From Alligator mississippiensis (taxonomy: Eukaryota > Chordata > Crocodylia > Alligatoridae), in the NCBI RefSeq assembly GCF_030867095.1, contig NC_081829.1, forward strand, positions 45,505,036 to 45,569,035: 64,000 bases of DNA, written 5' to 3'. The notes under the pieces were generated by a model. The model worked only from the letters and a program-made list of their open reading frames with translations, did no database searches and was not told the DNA's origin. A program made the translations under genes and the position numbers. The first letter of the stretch is position 1; every line of letters begins with the position of its first letter. Positions 45,191-57,634 of the stretch are shown here, in pieces.

Positions 45191-46021
45191 TTAGTAATGC
45201 GTCTTTGGTTTAGGGAGGCGGGAATGTCGATTAGAGGCCAAGCTATCCCCAGAATGCAAACTGATGTTCTGATTTTTCATATTTTCCTTTCTTTGTGTTA
45301 GTGGCCTTGGGATGCTAGTCTTGGAAGAGGTGTTTTGAGGCTCTTGAGATATAAATGAACACTTAGGGATAGTTATTTGCTTAGATTTAAGCAAGAAAAC
45401 AGTTGCTGGGCAAAGTTTAGACATTTTCTGGCTCTGTTTACTCTTCGGGTTAGCCTGACTGGATGTTGGCTGTGGGTGTATTGGACTACTTGATGGTGGT
45501 ATTTCAGGCTCCTTGGAAGCTGGAGATGGTTCAAGAACAGCCACTGTAGGAGACACTAAAGCATTCTGGCTTGGGGGCTTTGTAATTCTTACAGTCTTTG
45601 GCCAAGAGGCATGGCTCATGGACAACTGTTTACTTCTCACAGCTAACTTAGTCTGCATCTTTCTTGTATTCAAGTGGGCAGGTGTCTGAAAAGACGAATC
45701 ATGAGACTGTAGTGTACCACCTTCATTACTAGCCATCTCTCCAGGTTCTTTAGCACTCTTTTTAACTTTCATATTTTCTGTCAAAAATGCGTTCTCATTC
45801 AGATCTTTTATACCTAACCGTATACTCAATAGAAGGTTCTGTTCATTCAGGCTATTTTCATGAGACGTATCAGCAGCATTTTTATTCTGATGATCACCAT
45901 TTTCATGCAGGCCATGTTTATGGTATTCACTGGGGGCCTCAATATGTGACATTTTAATTAATTTTCCCTGGGCGAGGTCTGTGGTATTGGGAAGGCTGTT
46001 GGAAGGCTGTAGTACTTGAGG
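45191..46021 (-). CDS. CCSER2: Terminal coding exon of CCSER2-like gene, with two usable reading frames
   Basis: The acceptor 'ctgtctttaacag' precedes the exon start at 46021. Joined to the 85-nt exon (which leaves one A), the exon reads TSSTTAFQQPSQYHRPRPGK, then IN, and stops at 45956-45954. Joined to an exon ending on a codon boundary, it reads PQVLQPSNSLPNTTDLAQGK and stays open for 276 codons to the stop at 45193-45191. This long tail is Ser/Pro/Gln/Lys-rich, probably disordered. It has TSIP (45319-45308) and SRLP (45223-45212) in basic context, which fit the [ST]x[IL]P end-binding-protein motif of microtubule plus-end trackers. I recognise the short tail as CCSER2's C-terminus from memory. 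No start codon lies here; the first ATG of the long frame (45952) is internal. Confidence 0.7.
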   Translation of the reverse strand, partial: PQVLQPSNSLPNTTDLAQGKLIKMSHIEAPSEYHKHGLHENGDHQNKNAADTSHENSLNEQNLLLSIRLGIKDLNENAFLTENMKVKKSAKEPGEMASNEGGTLQSHDSSFQTPAHLNTRKMQTKLAVRSKQLSMSHASWPKTVRITKPPSQNALVSPTVAVLEPSPASKEPEIPPSSSPIHPQPTSSQANPKSKQSQKMSKLCPATVFLLKSKQITIPKCSFISQEPQNTSSKTSIPRPLTQRKENMKNQNISLHSGDSLASNRHSRLPKPKTHY

Positions 46022-47916
46022 CTGTTAAAGACAGAAATGATATTAATAATATTAAATTAAAGACATGTATAGTTAAAAACATTTTGAAACCAAGATATGC
46101 TGACTGAATGCTTAATGAAGTTTACATATCCAGTTTGCATTTTAAAAAGTTGATTTAGGCAGAAAAGGTGGATTCATAGGATACATCCAAGTGGGACTGG
46201 AAACATACAAAAAGAAATGTCAATACACATCTCCAAACAAAAAGACCGACAAGGAGAGAAATATATTTATTGATTTACAGTGCAAAATGTAAAAAGATTT
46301 GCTCAACTAAATAGATAAACGTGTGTGTTTATTTGCAATGCAGTGCAGAAAACACAATAAAGTCATGTCCAGAAGTAGTGAGTTCAAATGCAAGTGCATT
46401 AGCCAATAAAATATTATTTTTGTTAGACTGCATCCAGCTCATCTTCTCCATAATGATTATTTATTTAGTTATACAACACCTTTAACCCATTTTAAAAATT
46501 TGTAAAAGTAACAATATGGAATTTACTGTACTATTTTGTATTTGTAGTGCATTTAGAAAGACAATTTCTAAGATTTAATTTTCTTGCCCAGCTGAGGACA
46601 GAGTACTTGTTATAAATTGGTCCTAATTAGGTTATTGACTAGAATTATATAGCTGTTTTATCTTGAAGGGCATTCAGATAAACTGATAAATAGACACTAT
46701 TCAACAAAATGACATTACAGGGTATATCTTAGGCTACATTTTATGTACTACATTAATCACCAAAGATAAACATGGTTTAATGGAGACTTTACATTTTATC
46801 TGAAGGTAGAATCTAGCATTATGAATATGAGATGTGTCAGTACCTTTTCTGGGTCATTTCTATTTTTCCTTTGTTCTTCCCTGAAGAGAGACTTTACAAA
46901 TAAACGTGTGCACTAATCAAACACATTCTTAACCTTAAATTTGTATGTGGATATTGAAATAATTCCTCATGATTCTGCTATTCACAGTATTTAAAAAAAA
47001 AAACAAAACAAAACCCAAAACCTACCATACTGCACTTTAACTATTACAATTTAACATCATCGAATTTCAGACTTGGATAATTTTCAATTTTTCCTTTTCA
47101 GAAAAAGAGACCACTACTCCCAAAGTACCTTTTTAAGGATTGCTGAAACAGAAATAGTATGATAAATGTTTTACAAAGAATTATTATTTGTGTTTCATGT
47201 ATACAATATGCAGTCACACACTATTCCAGTAAACCCAAAGCCACATTTGCTATTCAATTACTGAATCAACATCTCACTTTAGTCTTCACTGTAATGGGTT
47301 TATTTCCCATTTTCATCAATATTACCACTGAAACAATGTTTTTTGTTTAAAAAAACCCCTCATCCATCTTTTCCCTGCCTTGACAGAAAGATATGTTTGT
47401 TTAGACCTAATACATATGCAAAGGACACTTCGCTCTACTAACATGAACCTCAGCACTCATCAGCTTTTACTAGGTAGGTCCATTTTTTTTTTTTTTTTTT
47501 ATAGGAAAAAAAATGAATGCTTTTAGTACAGTTCTCCTTCAAAGGTAAATTCAAAAGGAGGAGGAAGAATGAAGTCTCCTGAATGAATTGTTTTGCTTGT
47601 TGTTGTTGGTTGTTTTTTTTTTGGGGGGGGGGGGTCAACAACTCTATTATTGAGCAAGGGCAAGACAGGTTGGACCAGTGACATCAACAAGGGACAAAGA
47701 GTTAAGTGCAGACACACTAAAATACATTGAATACTGCTGATTTTAGAAAAAAAAAAAATGTGATTGCATAGTGAGAGATGAACAGTACCAAAATGTAAGT
47801 TTGTAATAAGTATTTTCCTATTCCATACAGTAACCTAACCAAATCAGTGTGGTAGTCCTAGTCTTTCCTTTCTCACTGAGCAATTCTTCTAGGAATAGAG
47901 GCAAGTACAATCATTT
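46022..47916 (-). other. Intron sequence, right of terminal exon
   Basis: AT-rich with no exon-like segment. A T18 run lies at 47483-47500 and a G run near 47623-47633. Nothing else recognised. Confidence 0.4.
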
Positions 47917-49512
47917 ATAGACATTAGGGCTGGAAGGGACCTCAGAAGATCATCATGCCCAGTTCCCTGCCCCAGGGGCAGGAAGTCAGCAGGGATCATA
48001 GAATCCCAGCAAGATAAACATCCAAATGTCTCTTGAAGGCATTCAAAGTAGGTGCTTGAACTACCCTTGGCGGCAGTCTATTCAAAACCTTGGGGACTCG
48101 GACAGTAAAGAAGTTCTTCCTTGTGTCCAGTCTGAAATGGTCATGGATGAGTTTGTGACCATTCGACTTTGTCATCTCTTTGCATGCTCTGGTGAACAGA
48201 TGTTCCCCCAGATCCTGGTGAGCGCTCATGATAAACTTACAGGTGGCCACCAGATCCCCCCTGAGCCTGCATTTTTCCAGGCTGAAGAGTCCCATGGCTC
48301 TCAGCCTCTCCTCATAAGGTCTGTTTTCTTGACCTCTGATCATGCGCATGACTCTCCTCTGCACCCTTTCAAGCTTCTCCACATCCTTTTTGAATTGTGG
48401 AGCCCAAAGCTGCACACAGTACTCCAGCTGCGGCCTCACCAAGGCTGAGTACAATGGGAGAATGACGTCCTGGGATTTGCTTGAGAAGCATCTATGGATG
48501 CAAGCCAGTGTTTTGCTTGCTTTACTAGCTGCAGCATCACTTTGAAGGTTCATGTTCATCTTGTGGTCAATCATGACCCCCAAATCCCTTTCATCTATAG
48601 CGCTAGCCAGTGTAGCACTGCTAAGCCTATAAGCATGCTGCAGGTTTTTCTTCTCAAAGTGGAGAACCTTACATTTTTCGGTGTTAAACACCATCAGGTT
48701 TTCGTCCGCCCATTTCCTGAGCCTGTCAAGATCAGCCTGGATCACCCTCCTGTCCTCAGCTGTGGATGCTTTACCCCAGAGTCTGGCGTCATCGGCGAAC
48801 TTGACCAGACCGCTTCTGATACCAATGTCCACATCATTAATTAAGATATTGAATAGTATAGGCCCAAGGACAAAGCCTTGAGGGACCCCACTGGTCACAG
48901 CGCACCACGACAATTGACTTCCATCAACCACTACCCTCTGGTTCCTACCATGGAGCCAATTCCCCAGCCAGCGGATCATAGTGAAGCTGAGGCTGCAGTT
49001 GGCCAGTTTTGCTAAGAGGTGACCATGGGATACCAGATTGAAGGCTTTTTTAAAGTCAAGATATATGACATTAATCTCTTCTCCTTTGTCCAGGTGATAG
49101 GTCACCTGGTCATAAAAGGATAAGATTGGTCAATCAAGACCTACCCACAACAAACCCATGCTGGCTATCCCTCAGGATGTTGCCATTGGCCAGTCTGTTA
49201 AGAATGGCCTCTTTGATAATCTTTTCTAAGACCTTCTCCAGGATAGAGGTCTGGCTGATGGGCCTATAATTTGCTGGACCCACTTTCCTCTCTTTCTTGA
49301 AGATAGGCACCACATTGGCCTTCTTCCAATCTTCGGGCATGTCACCAGAGCGCCAGGAGTTCTTGAAGATCTGTGCTAGGGGCTGAAGCTCCTTGAGTAC
49401 CGTGGGATGTAAACTGTCAGGGCTGGCTGACTTGAAGGTATCCAGCTTCTCAAGGTGTTTCTTCACAAGGTCAGCATTAATGGAGGGTAAGGAATCTCCC
49501 TCAGTGGGCTAT
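47917..49512 (-). mobile_element. CR1 LINE, 5'-truncated, with long RT frame
   Basis: The 3' end lies at about 47917-47945 ('gacattagggctgg' on plus) and the 5' truncation near 49512. The RT frame at 49466-49134 reads SPDSLHPTVLKELQPLAQIF and ANYRPISQTSILEKVLE. After an in-frame TGA and a frameshift near 49105-49140, the frame continues open for 369 codons: VIYLDFKKAFNLVSH, SGVPQGFVLGPILFNILIND and KFADDARLWG (intact FADD active site). The C-terminal block KLERVQRRVMRMIRGQ matches the copy at 1-535. One of the younger repeats here, lying in the intron antisense-free (same strand as the host transcript). Confidence 0.9.
47996..49105 (-). pseudogene. Reverse transcriptase, C-terminal two thirds, of CR1
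   Basis: 369 codons are open. The palm carries the FADD motif at about residue 100, preceded by GVPQG. The thumb follows, then the conserved CR1 C-terminus (YSALVRPQLEYCVQLWAPQF and LERVQRRVMRMIRGQ). The frame ends near the usual CR1 stop (DVYLAGIL). The N-terminal third lies in another frame, with a stop between, and the endonuclease is missing because of 5' truncation. So the copy is inactive in spite of its intact active site. Confidence 0.8.
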
Positions 49513-52500
49513 TATTACACTAATAATATAGCATTAACAGTTTTGATATGCAAATTACAGTTTAAATAGTAAATCCCAGTGATTTTCGGTCAACTTTTCT
49601 AATATTAAATTTAGCCGAGATGGGAGACCAGAGGACCTCAAACTAAAATCTATTTTTCCTGAAAAGATGTTACATAAAAGGAAATAATGTTGGCCAAAGT
49701 GTTCTCCTTTTTGGGAAGTGTTTGTATACTTTAAAGGAGGCAAAATTCTGAGATACAGGAACATACAGAAGTTTAAGAACCACTCAAAATGTATGCATGT
49801 GGAATTAGGGTAGAAAGATTTAGTAAGTAGTTTAGATTTAACTTCATAAAGTACAAATATGAGCATGTATTTTGTATGGCAGATTGTACTCCACCGATGA
49901 TTAATAGATGCAAATAGTAGTTTCATAAAAAAGGGAAACAAAGTCAAAGTCAATGTTCATACCTAATGTGTATTTACTTATATAACTATGTGCCAAACTA
50001 CCTGAGGATGTTTATAATCAAGCATATGCTAACCATAAGCTGTAACTAACTAGAAAAGACAACCTCAGTTTTCTAGAGTTAAAGTATGTGAATGGACATC
50101 TGAAAACCAGCTTAGAAACTAACCTTTGATAATGCCGTATTTAGAATGGCATTTTACAAAGTGGTGCCAATATGCAGAATTATGTGACTTGTGACAAATT
50201 TCCTACATTTGGCATTATATCGACTATGTAAAAGATAGATATGTTATATGCATTTTGCTAGCGTCCTAGACATCTTGCATAACCAAAAGGGGATAAAAAA
50301 ACTGATTAGTATGATGCAAACGTAAAAGCACCACTACATGTAGATTGTTACTGTACTAATTTTACCATGTACAGTTTGGCATTTCTAGTGTAATATTCAG
50401 TTCACTGAGAAGTTCAGAATAAAGTACCAATTTCTACTTTTGACCTTTAAGCTAATGATACCACTTATATCGACATTACCAGGATTATCACAAATGACTT
50501 CTAATCAAGTTGCTGGAGAGCTGGTTACCATTATCAGTAGTTTTGAAAGTAGGAAAAAGGAGAACACTTCATGAAAAGGCAAGGCTACTTTTGAAAGCAG
50601 TTAAGTAATGTTCAGGGAATATTTGCAATTGCAATCTACATTTACTACTCTCATACTCTTTTCCTTTGTCCTTTATCTGTTTCTTTGTATTTATACAAAG
50701 ACATGGTTAAGTGTAATAGATATCCGATAGTTAACTGCCTAATCATAAAAGTTTCTTAACAAATAAGAAAGGAAAACATAGCATCCTTTCCACCAGCAAT
50801 TAAAGCCAGATACTTCATGGAACTGGCTCAGAAACCCTGAAGTGCTCTGTATGATTAGACACCCTTTTGGGACTGATTCATGTACGGATGGGTCATAATC
50901 TCGTATACAGTATCCGTGTTAACAGGGTTTCTATGTATGATTGATGTGAACAAGATTCAAGTGTACAGGACTATTTAAAATGCATTCCCTTATGCATTCT
51001 TATGCACACGGTTGCTGAGTTATGGTCTGTTTGTACCAGCATACAGCTCAGAAAAGGTACTCCTCAAAAATTAAAGTACAGTATGTAATAGGCTTTGTAC
51101 ACACATTCCACTAAAATAATGGAAGGAGGAATAGACTTCTATATGTAACCGTTAGGTGCACCGCTTACAATGACTAAATGTAATCTCTGCCACATTTGTA
51201 GTTATATATGAAGGAGAATTGTTTTTAACTCTCTTAGAAGGAACATCTCTGGGTGTTGTTACAGTTGGAAAGCAATTTAATTTATCAGTGAAAAAGACCA
51301 CCGCAACAGACAAACATGTATTCCCCAAGTCACTCTGATTAACACTTTAAATGGTAAGCATATGTTTAGTGTCAGTTATTAATATTAAATTAATTATCAT
51401 GAAACTGACAGAAATAGAAATATTATTATTTTAAGGTTCATTCTTAGATATTGTTATCTTTAAAAGACAACTATATCTTTGATCTCAGTTCTACATAGAA
51501 TGCCTTTGTGGAATACATAGGGTAGTATTTACTTTTCTCATTAGTATTTTGAACTGTGTATGAAACTGTGCAATATGTAACTTGAGAACTACATGCATGG
51601 CTTTGATAGGCATGCATCATGCAAAAGAGAAAATGGTTGAAACGTGTAAAGAGGAGATGGGAAGAAATCTGAAGTTGTACTGTACCACGCTTTATCACAG
51701 AAGTAATGGACTAACTTCTCAACTCCTTGCCAATGGCATAATGGGAAAGCAGAGACAAGAAAAAGACAAGGACAATGATGTCAGAGGACCAAGACGCAAC
51801 AATGAGAAAATTGCTATGATTGAACTGTATTATTTTTCATTTACATGTTAAATAACGTGTTCACTCATTAGAAATCCAACTTCCAGGAGCAAAGATTTTC
51901 ATGCATTTTAAATAGGTTATGGTACATGTAATACATGCATTATAGTACATGCAATGCATGTACTAAGATGTGCCAAAATGCCCTCATACCTAGAACCTAA
52001 ATGCTTCAAACTTTAATGTTTTATGCATTAAAGGTTATTGATAATTCTTTAACTATAATTCATTATAGTGAATGTATATACAGATTAATTTTTTTCATTC
52101 CCCTCATTCTGTCTCCCATTGTATATTATGCATATATATCTTGTGAAACTGTAACTCATAAGGTATTTGTGATCATGTCAACTGCAGAGCTTATTGATTC
52201 ATCTTCCTGGTGACTTCCGTGTTAACAAAAAACCCTTACAATTAATTGTTTTTAAAAAAGAAGTTTTTCTGTCAAATGCAGACCCTTTTCCTTGCATCAT
52301 GATGATCAATATATTCTCCTAGAAGGGAAAAAGCTTTTGAGTTTAATTTAGCTTGATAAACAGCTAGACAACCACTGGAAAGTGGTTATTTTCAACTTTC
52401 CAATGTGACATTTGCTTCTATGCTGGGGTGGAGGAAGAGGTGGAAATTAAAACAGCAGACCTTAAAATCATATTATTTTTATCTGGAAAGTTTCAGATAT

Positions 52501-55500
52501 ACCTATATTGCCACTATGCTACTTAACACAGTACAGAAACATTTAAGGCACTAGGCAAGACTGATTTTACAAACAATGAAAATAAAATACTTTATTTCTT
52601 TAAACTCGAACATATTTCTAATATTTTTGTGTAACATGTCCTATATAAAATAATATGTAGCAAAAAGTTTTTATTGGCATTTATTTGGGATAGCTTTAAT
52701 CAAATCCATTACTATTGCCTTTTAAATATCACTTGACCAACTACAATAAAACTTTATACTCATACCTGGTGTATATGACAATAAATATACTCTCCATGTA
52801 TACATTTGTAGAGACATATGTATGCAGATGGAAAAGCATGCGCTTATATAAAATTGAGAATTAAGCTTCAAATTCTTTGAAACTAAATAATCCGTGTCCC
52901 TTTCCTAAATGTAATCTTTTGCTCCCCAATTTAGGATAGTTCTGTTAAAAATAAATAAGTATATAAGCTAAAATACTCTCTCAAAAACAAAAACAAAAAA
53001 TTGAGAAATAATATCAAATTGCAGCAATAAAGATGTGAAAACCACAGACAAATAAATTGCATTAAAGTGGTCACTGAGTATTTCCAATACTTAAAAATCT
53101 CTCCCATGACACCAGCTGGGTAGCATTTGTGATCTGTGAATATTTATGTAGTTGTTTTATTTTGTTTATAGTATCTTCCTGTGCAGCTGAAAACTACAAA
53201 GAACACTAACTGGCCAATGAGAAATATTTCTTGTAAAACATTTAATGAAAAGTTATGAATACATTTGTTTTAAAAATATATAGATGTAAAATAGCATGGT
53301 AATACTATTACAATGATTTGTAATCAAAAGACACACAATAGCTTATTTTTGTTGATGGTATTAAATCAGAAATTAGCTTTCAGAACTGCTATGCTTCTTT
53401 CACTTCTAACATACATATGCGGAGAAAGTACAAAATGATGTGCCCCACAGGCAAAAAAGTCCTCAGAATTAGAGTATAGAATCAGTTCACTGATTTGTAA
53501 CCAGAGCCACAAAAATTGCCTGCCCCCCCAAACATTTTTTTTTTTGGTCTGTGGGGCACAGACATTTCTTTTCCAACATGTACTTAACCTAAGCCCCGAA
53601 GGGAAATTACTACAACACATTTTGTGTTTCAAAACGAATAATAATTAACAAGTATTTTTTTACCCTGAAAACTACATTTCTAGAGCTACTGCACTAAGTG
53701 TGTGAATCAGAAGTATATGAGTTGTATGTAGAAGTGGATGAATCACAGGAGAATATTTAAGATTTAAGTACCACACTACAGCTTTGGAGCTAAAGAAATA
53801 AAGCATTCAATCTTGTTACTAAAAATGTCATAAACAAATTACTTATTTGCTCTGTAAAGTAGCCACAAACGCAGTACAAATAATATCTTTACATGACAGT
53901 CTATTAAAATGCATGTATCAGTAAAAAGACTGCTATCGTCATGGCAGTGCATACAGTTAAAGTTCTGCAATATCCACAAGTAATGCCAGACTAGAGATGA
54001 TACTTCCATGTCAACCTGCAGGAGAAAGTTGCTAAAAGAAAGTGGTGTTTTATTCCTATTGGTGACCCAAATCTCAGACTTGGCCTGTAATATCCCTTTC
54101 AGAATTAAACCCTCCAGGTGATATTTACAGGTATAAGCAGATCTGAAAACACTAAAGAGAGGGGTTGCACATGCTATTACTATGAATAATCTCCTTTAAA
54201 GGGAACACTTTAAGAAATGATGTGATCCTGTAGGTAGGTGTGTATGTTAAAAAATGCACAGAAAATTCTTAACTTTAGTATCTTCAGTACGCATTTTCAT
54301 GATCAAATTTAACAATGAGATTTACAGGAAAAGCTTACAAAAACTCAAACAAATAATTATAGAAAATAGATCTGTCTTTCTACAAATGCAACCATGCTTT
54401 AATGGCAGAGCAGACTGACAAAGCACAAAGAGAATTTGTGCTTTTTTAGGGCAGCTTCATACAGATTTACTGACTTCAAGAAACTATACAAAACCTTAAA
54501 GATGAAAAGATGACACTGAATAGCTCAGGGAATTGGTAATTTTTAAGAGCACTTCTGCAGCCACTGTAGAATAGCTCAAAGTATCTTGGACCAATTCCTA
54601 GTGCACAGGTGCTTGACACATCAAGAGAATACTGACACAATTTGACATTCTTTAATTATATGCTCAGAACCACCATAAACTGAATTCACAGAAATGCCAC
54701 TGCCTCAAAAGGCAATGTTTCCAGACAATACCTGACAACATTGGATATGGCAATGCAACAATCATGCACTGCTACTGCTAGTGCTATACCTGTGGATTGA
54801 ACACTCAGTCTATAACCTTTAACAAATTCACATCTTCTGTGAAAACTAAATTAATTATACAAGAAAAAAGTAGAAATGTGAAAAAAGTCCAATTAACATG
54901 TAGGAAACATCCAATATAAAAATCTTAGTATTTATCCACTTTGAGGTTTTTAAACCAGTGTTTCAGAAAAATGTCAAGATAGTATCTGAAGTGTATAAAA
55001 TGCTGTCACACGACATTTTCTTAAGAATGAAATCATTTTTAGAACAATTACAAAGTATATTTAATATAATCTTAATTTGCCAGGATAAACCTTTAAAATA
55101 TCCAATCTCCTTAGAATTTTTACATTGCTTTACTTTAATAATTGTAACTTTTTTTTTTTGCACTTCTGATCCAGATGCTCCTGGGTACAGTTGGGCATCA
55201 GCAAGCTCACTGTAATTTATAAATTAGTATGAATAAAGTGTTGGCGTAATGAATGCTATTTCTTTGGTCACACAGCGTTGTACATTAAGACAACAAAGCA
55301 CAAATTAAGACTTACCATTTTGCTATTTTGTATGTAAACACAATTTAAAATCAGCAATTTTGTCTTTTGCACTGCGGGTCCAAGACAAGAGAATAATTGC
55401 ATCTTATTTCAAACTCAAGCAGTAGCTAGCACAGAAGCAATGTTAGTATATCGTGAATGTTTCAGAGCAGCCAATTCTTCAAGGTGTTAAATGTTTTTTG

Positions 55501-56047
55501 TTTACTACCAACATTTTAGAGAGAGAAATTAGTTTCAGCAAAGCCATTCTGAAAAAAAAATTAAAAATTTTCCTGGATGGCAGTGAGAATTATACTATTT
55601 TTTTCATTAAAATATTTAAAAAGGAATAAATTTTATAAATGCATCCCCACAATATCTTATGTAAACATATCTCTATATACACATGCACACATACACACAT
55701 GCAGACATTGTAAGCCAACAAAACACACATATGAACAGGACAGAACATTACAGCCATAGAAAGGAAAAGAAAAGCAGCAAGCAAGATGCAAGTTATATAC
55801 AAGAGTGGACACAGGGCTTATTCAGGTTGACTTCAAGAACTGCTGCAGTAAATCAGCTATTAATATACTGTAACAAAGCTAAAGTTGTATAGGGACTGAA
55901 AAAAAGCATTTAGGTTAGGCCACAGAGTATAGTATATGCCTGTAAGTTTGTGTCTGACAAAGGAAGATATTACATGATGAACAGTGCGTGCAAAAGGGAA
56001 GCCTCTACTGGAAGATGGTGAGGGATGAGTGAGAAGTACAGACTCAC
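49513..56047 (-). other. Intron sequence, AT-rich
   Basis: 6.5 kb of AT-rich DNA between the CR1 copy and the 85-nt exon. No domain-bearing frame, no further strong acceptor-donor pair enclosing an open frame, and no clear repeat were seen. A T11 run lies near 55149. Largely repeat-free, like the 3' UTR candidate. Confidence 0.4.
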
Positions 56048-56132
56048 TCTGTCTGCGGTGCGGTGGAACAGTCCGCGAGATGCCCTGGAATGAGCCCTGC
56101 CAGGGAGAGAAGGAAGGAGCAGAATACCCACC
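56048..56132 (-). CDS. CCSER2: 85-nt internal coding exon of CCSER2-like gene, probably a frame-switching cassette
   Basis: A very long polypyrimidine tract (56140-56195 on plus, purine-rich) ends in the acceptor 'ctgcacag'; the donor after 56048 is AGA|GTGAGT. The exon encodes GGYSAPSFSPWQGSFQGISR then TVPPHRRQ plus one leftover base (28 codons + 1). It starts on a codon boundary, matching the phase-0 end of the exon at 63932. Because 85 is not a multiple of three, including or skipping it selects between the two frames of the terminal exon. The reading joined to the terminal exon (HRRQ|TSSTTAF) is what I recall of the CCSER2 C-terminus. No domain is known for this tail. Confidence 0.75.
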
Positions 56133-56195
56133 CTGTGCAGAGAGAGAGAGAAGGGAGGGGGAGAAGGGGGGGGGAGGAGGGGGAGGAGTATAATA
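56133..56195 (-). promoter_or_regulatory. Long polypyrimidine tract of the 85-nt exon's acceptor
   Basis: On the minus strand this is an almost uninterrupted run of C and T over about 55 nt, including (CT)n next to the AG. It includes a C-rich part (plus-strand G run at 56166-56173). Such a tract would bind U2AF and polypyrimidine-tract-binding proteins, a common basis of regulated exon skipping. Confidence 0.5.
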
Positions 56196-56710
56196 AAAAA
56201 AGAGAACAGGGAAAAATAAGACACGAAAAAGCCACACTGTTCCTTTTCCTGGTAAAATACGGTATTGCTACATTTTATTATGATTCTCCTATGTTAACCT
56301 AAATACTAAAACTTGCTAAACCATTAGCCAGTCCAACTGATTTATGATTAACTAGATTAGATAAAGGAAAGAGCATCACAAGCAGCATAGTAGGAAAATA
56401 CCTCTATTAAAAAAAAACAAACAAAAAAAAACAAAGATGGAAAAGGACACTTTTTTGTCCAAGTTGGTCTTTATGAAGAATACTGAAGAGAAATAAGACT
56501 GTAGGAGTTAATATCATATCATGAAGGCAGGACCAAATGAATCAAAGTAAAGAAAGAAAGAAAAGCTCTCATTACTTTGCAACAAAGATGCATTTCAAAG
56601 TGGCTAAAAGTGAGTCAGGATAAGCCTGCTTAAAAAACATGTATTAAAGACTTATCAGTTTCAGTTTGAAAAGAAAACATGTTAACGTAAAAACGTTCTG
56701 ATGAACTTAC

Positions 56711-56744
56711 CTGTGTACTTTATGCTGCATCATTCAGATGTTGA
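56711..56744 (-). other. Candidate 34-nt cryptic or cassette exon
   Basis: 'cccattttgcag' precedes and CACAG|GTAAGT follows this 34-nt segment. The donor is a perfect consensus but the acceptor tract is weak. All three frames hit a stop inside (for example STSE then TGA after a phase-0 junction), so inclusion would end the protein early or trigger decay. Chance pairing of splice signals is a real alternative. Confidence 0.25.
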
Positions 56745-57626
56745 CTGCAAAATGGGATCAATACATTTTCTTTTCTTTATGCAATTGATGGCTTGAGTGC
56801 TTTATTACTGGAGCAGAATACAGCAAGCAATAAACTATGTCTATACATGATCAGTGATGTGCTGTGTTGGTCTGCCAAATCACCATTTAAGAAGAGTACA
56901 TAACCTCAAGGGTACACATTCCTGCATTTCTGGTAGACATAAATGGGATCCTAGCAATGGACTTTTTTGAAAAAGACATCTTTCTTTTATACAATTCAGC
57001 ATTTTCTCCATAGCCTTATTTTTAAGGTACCCAACAAACTTTCTCTCAAGTTGTGGCATAATTTGTGTTTCCTACCTTACCATACAATCCAAAGTACTTC
57101 TCTATGTCTTAATTATTAAATAACTCAGCTAAGCTTCTGCATTCCCCTGTCCGAATTCTGGAGACATGCACTACTGGTTTCCATAAACAAATATCATTTT
57201 CCTTTTATTTAATCCAATGACTGGGCAAATATATTCTTGATTTAACAATCTCCTTACTCTGATAAATTTTGCCCACTACTATTCAAAAGTTCATCACAGC
57301 AATATTAAAAAAAGCTGTAAGCTAAGCACTATGAGAACACACACAAGCTATCCATACATAAAATTTACCAGCCCAAGCACTTTTAGAATGGAGATGTAAC
57401 AGATATGAAAAAACAAACCTCTACACTTCTGTAGAAGTTTTCTCTAAGTATCCAGAAAATCAGAGAGCGAATTAAGAGCTAATCTATGAATATATATCAT
57501 TATTTTTATTATTGTTTTTAAACAAGTAACTTGAGTAAATGAACATTTATGGAGCTGTTCACAAACAGCCATGACAATCCACACAAGCTCTTACCAAGGA
57601 GCATGTTGCTATATGGAAAATGCATT
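56745..57626. other. Intron sequence, AT-rich
   Basis: No exon-like segment or repeat recognised. Confidence 0.35.
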
Positions 57627-57634
57627 GTGTATGA

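Noticed and set aside
45191..45952. Independent single-exon gene starting at ATG 45952
   Set aside because: The frame is open upstream to the splice acceptor at 46021 and matches the phase of the upstream exon, so it is better read as part of a terminal exon.
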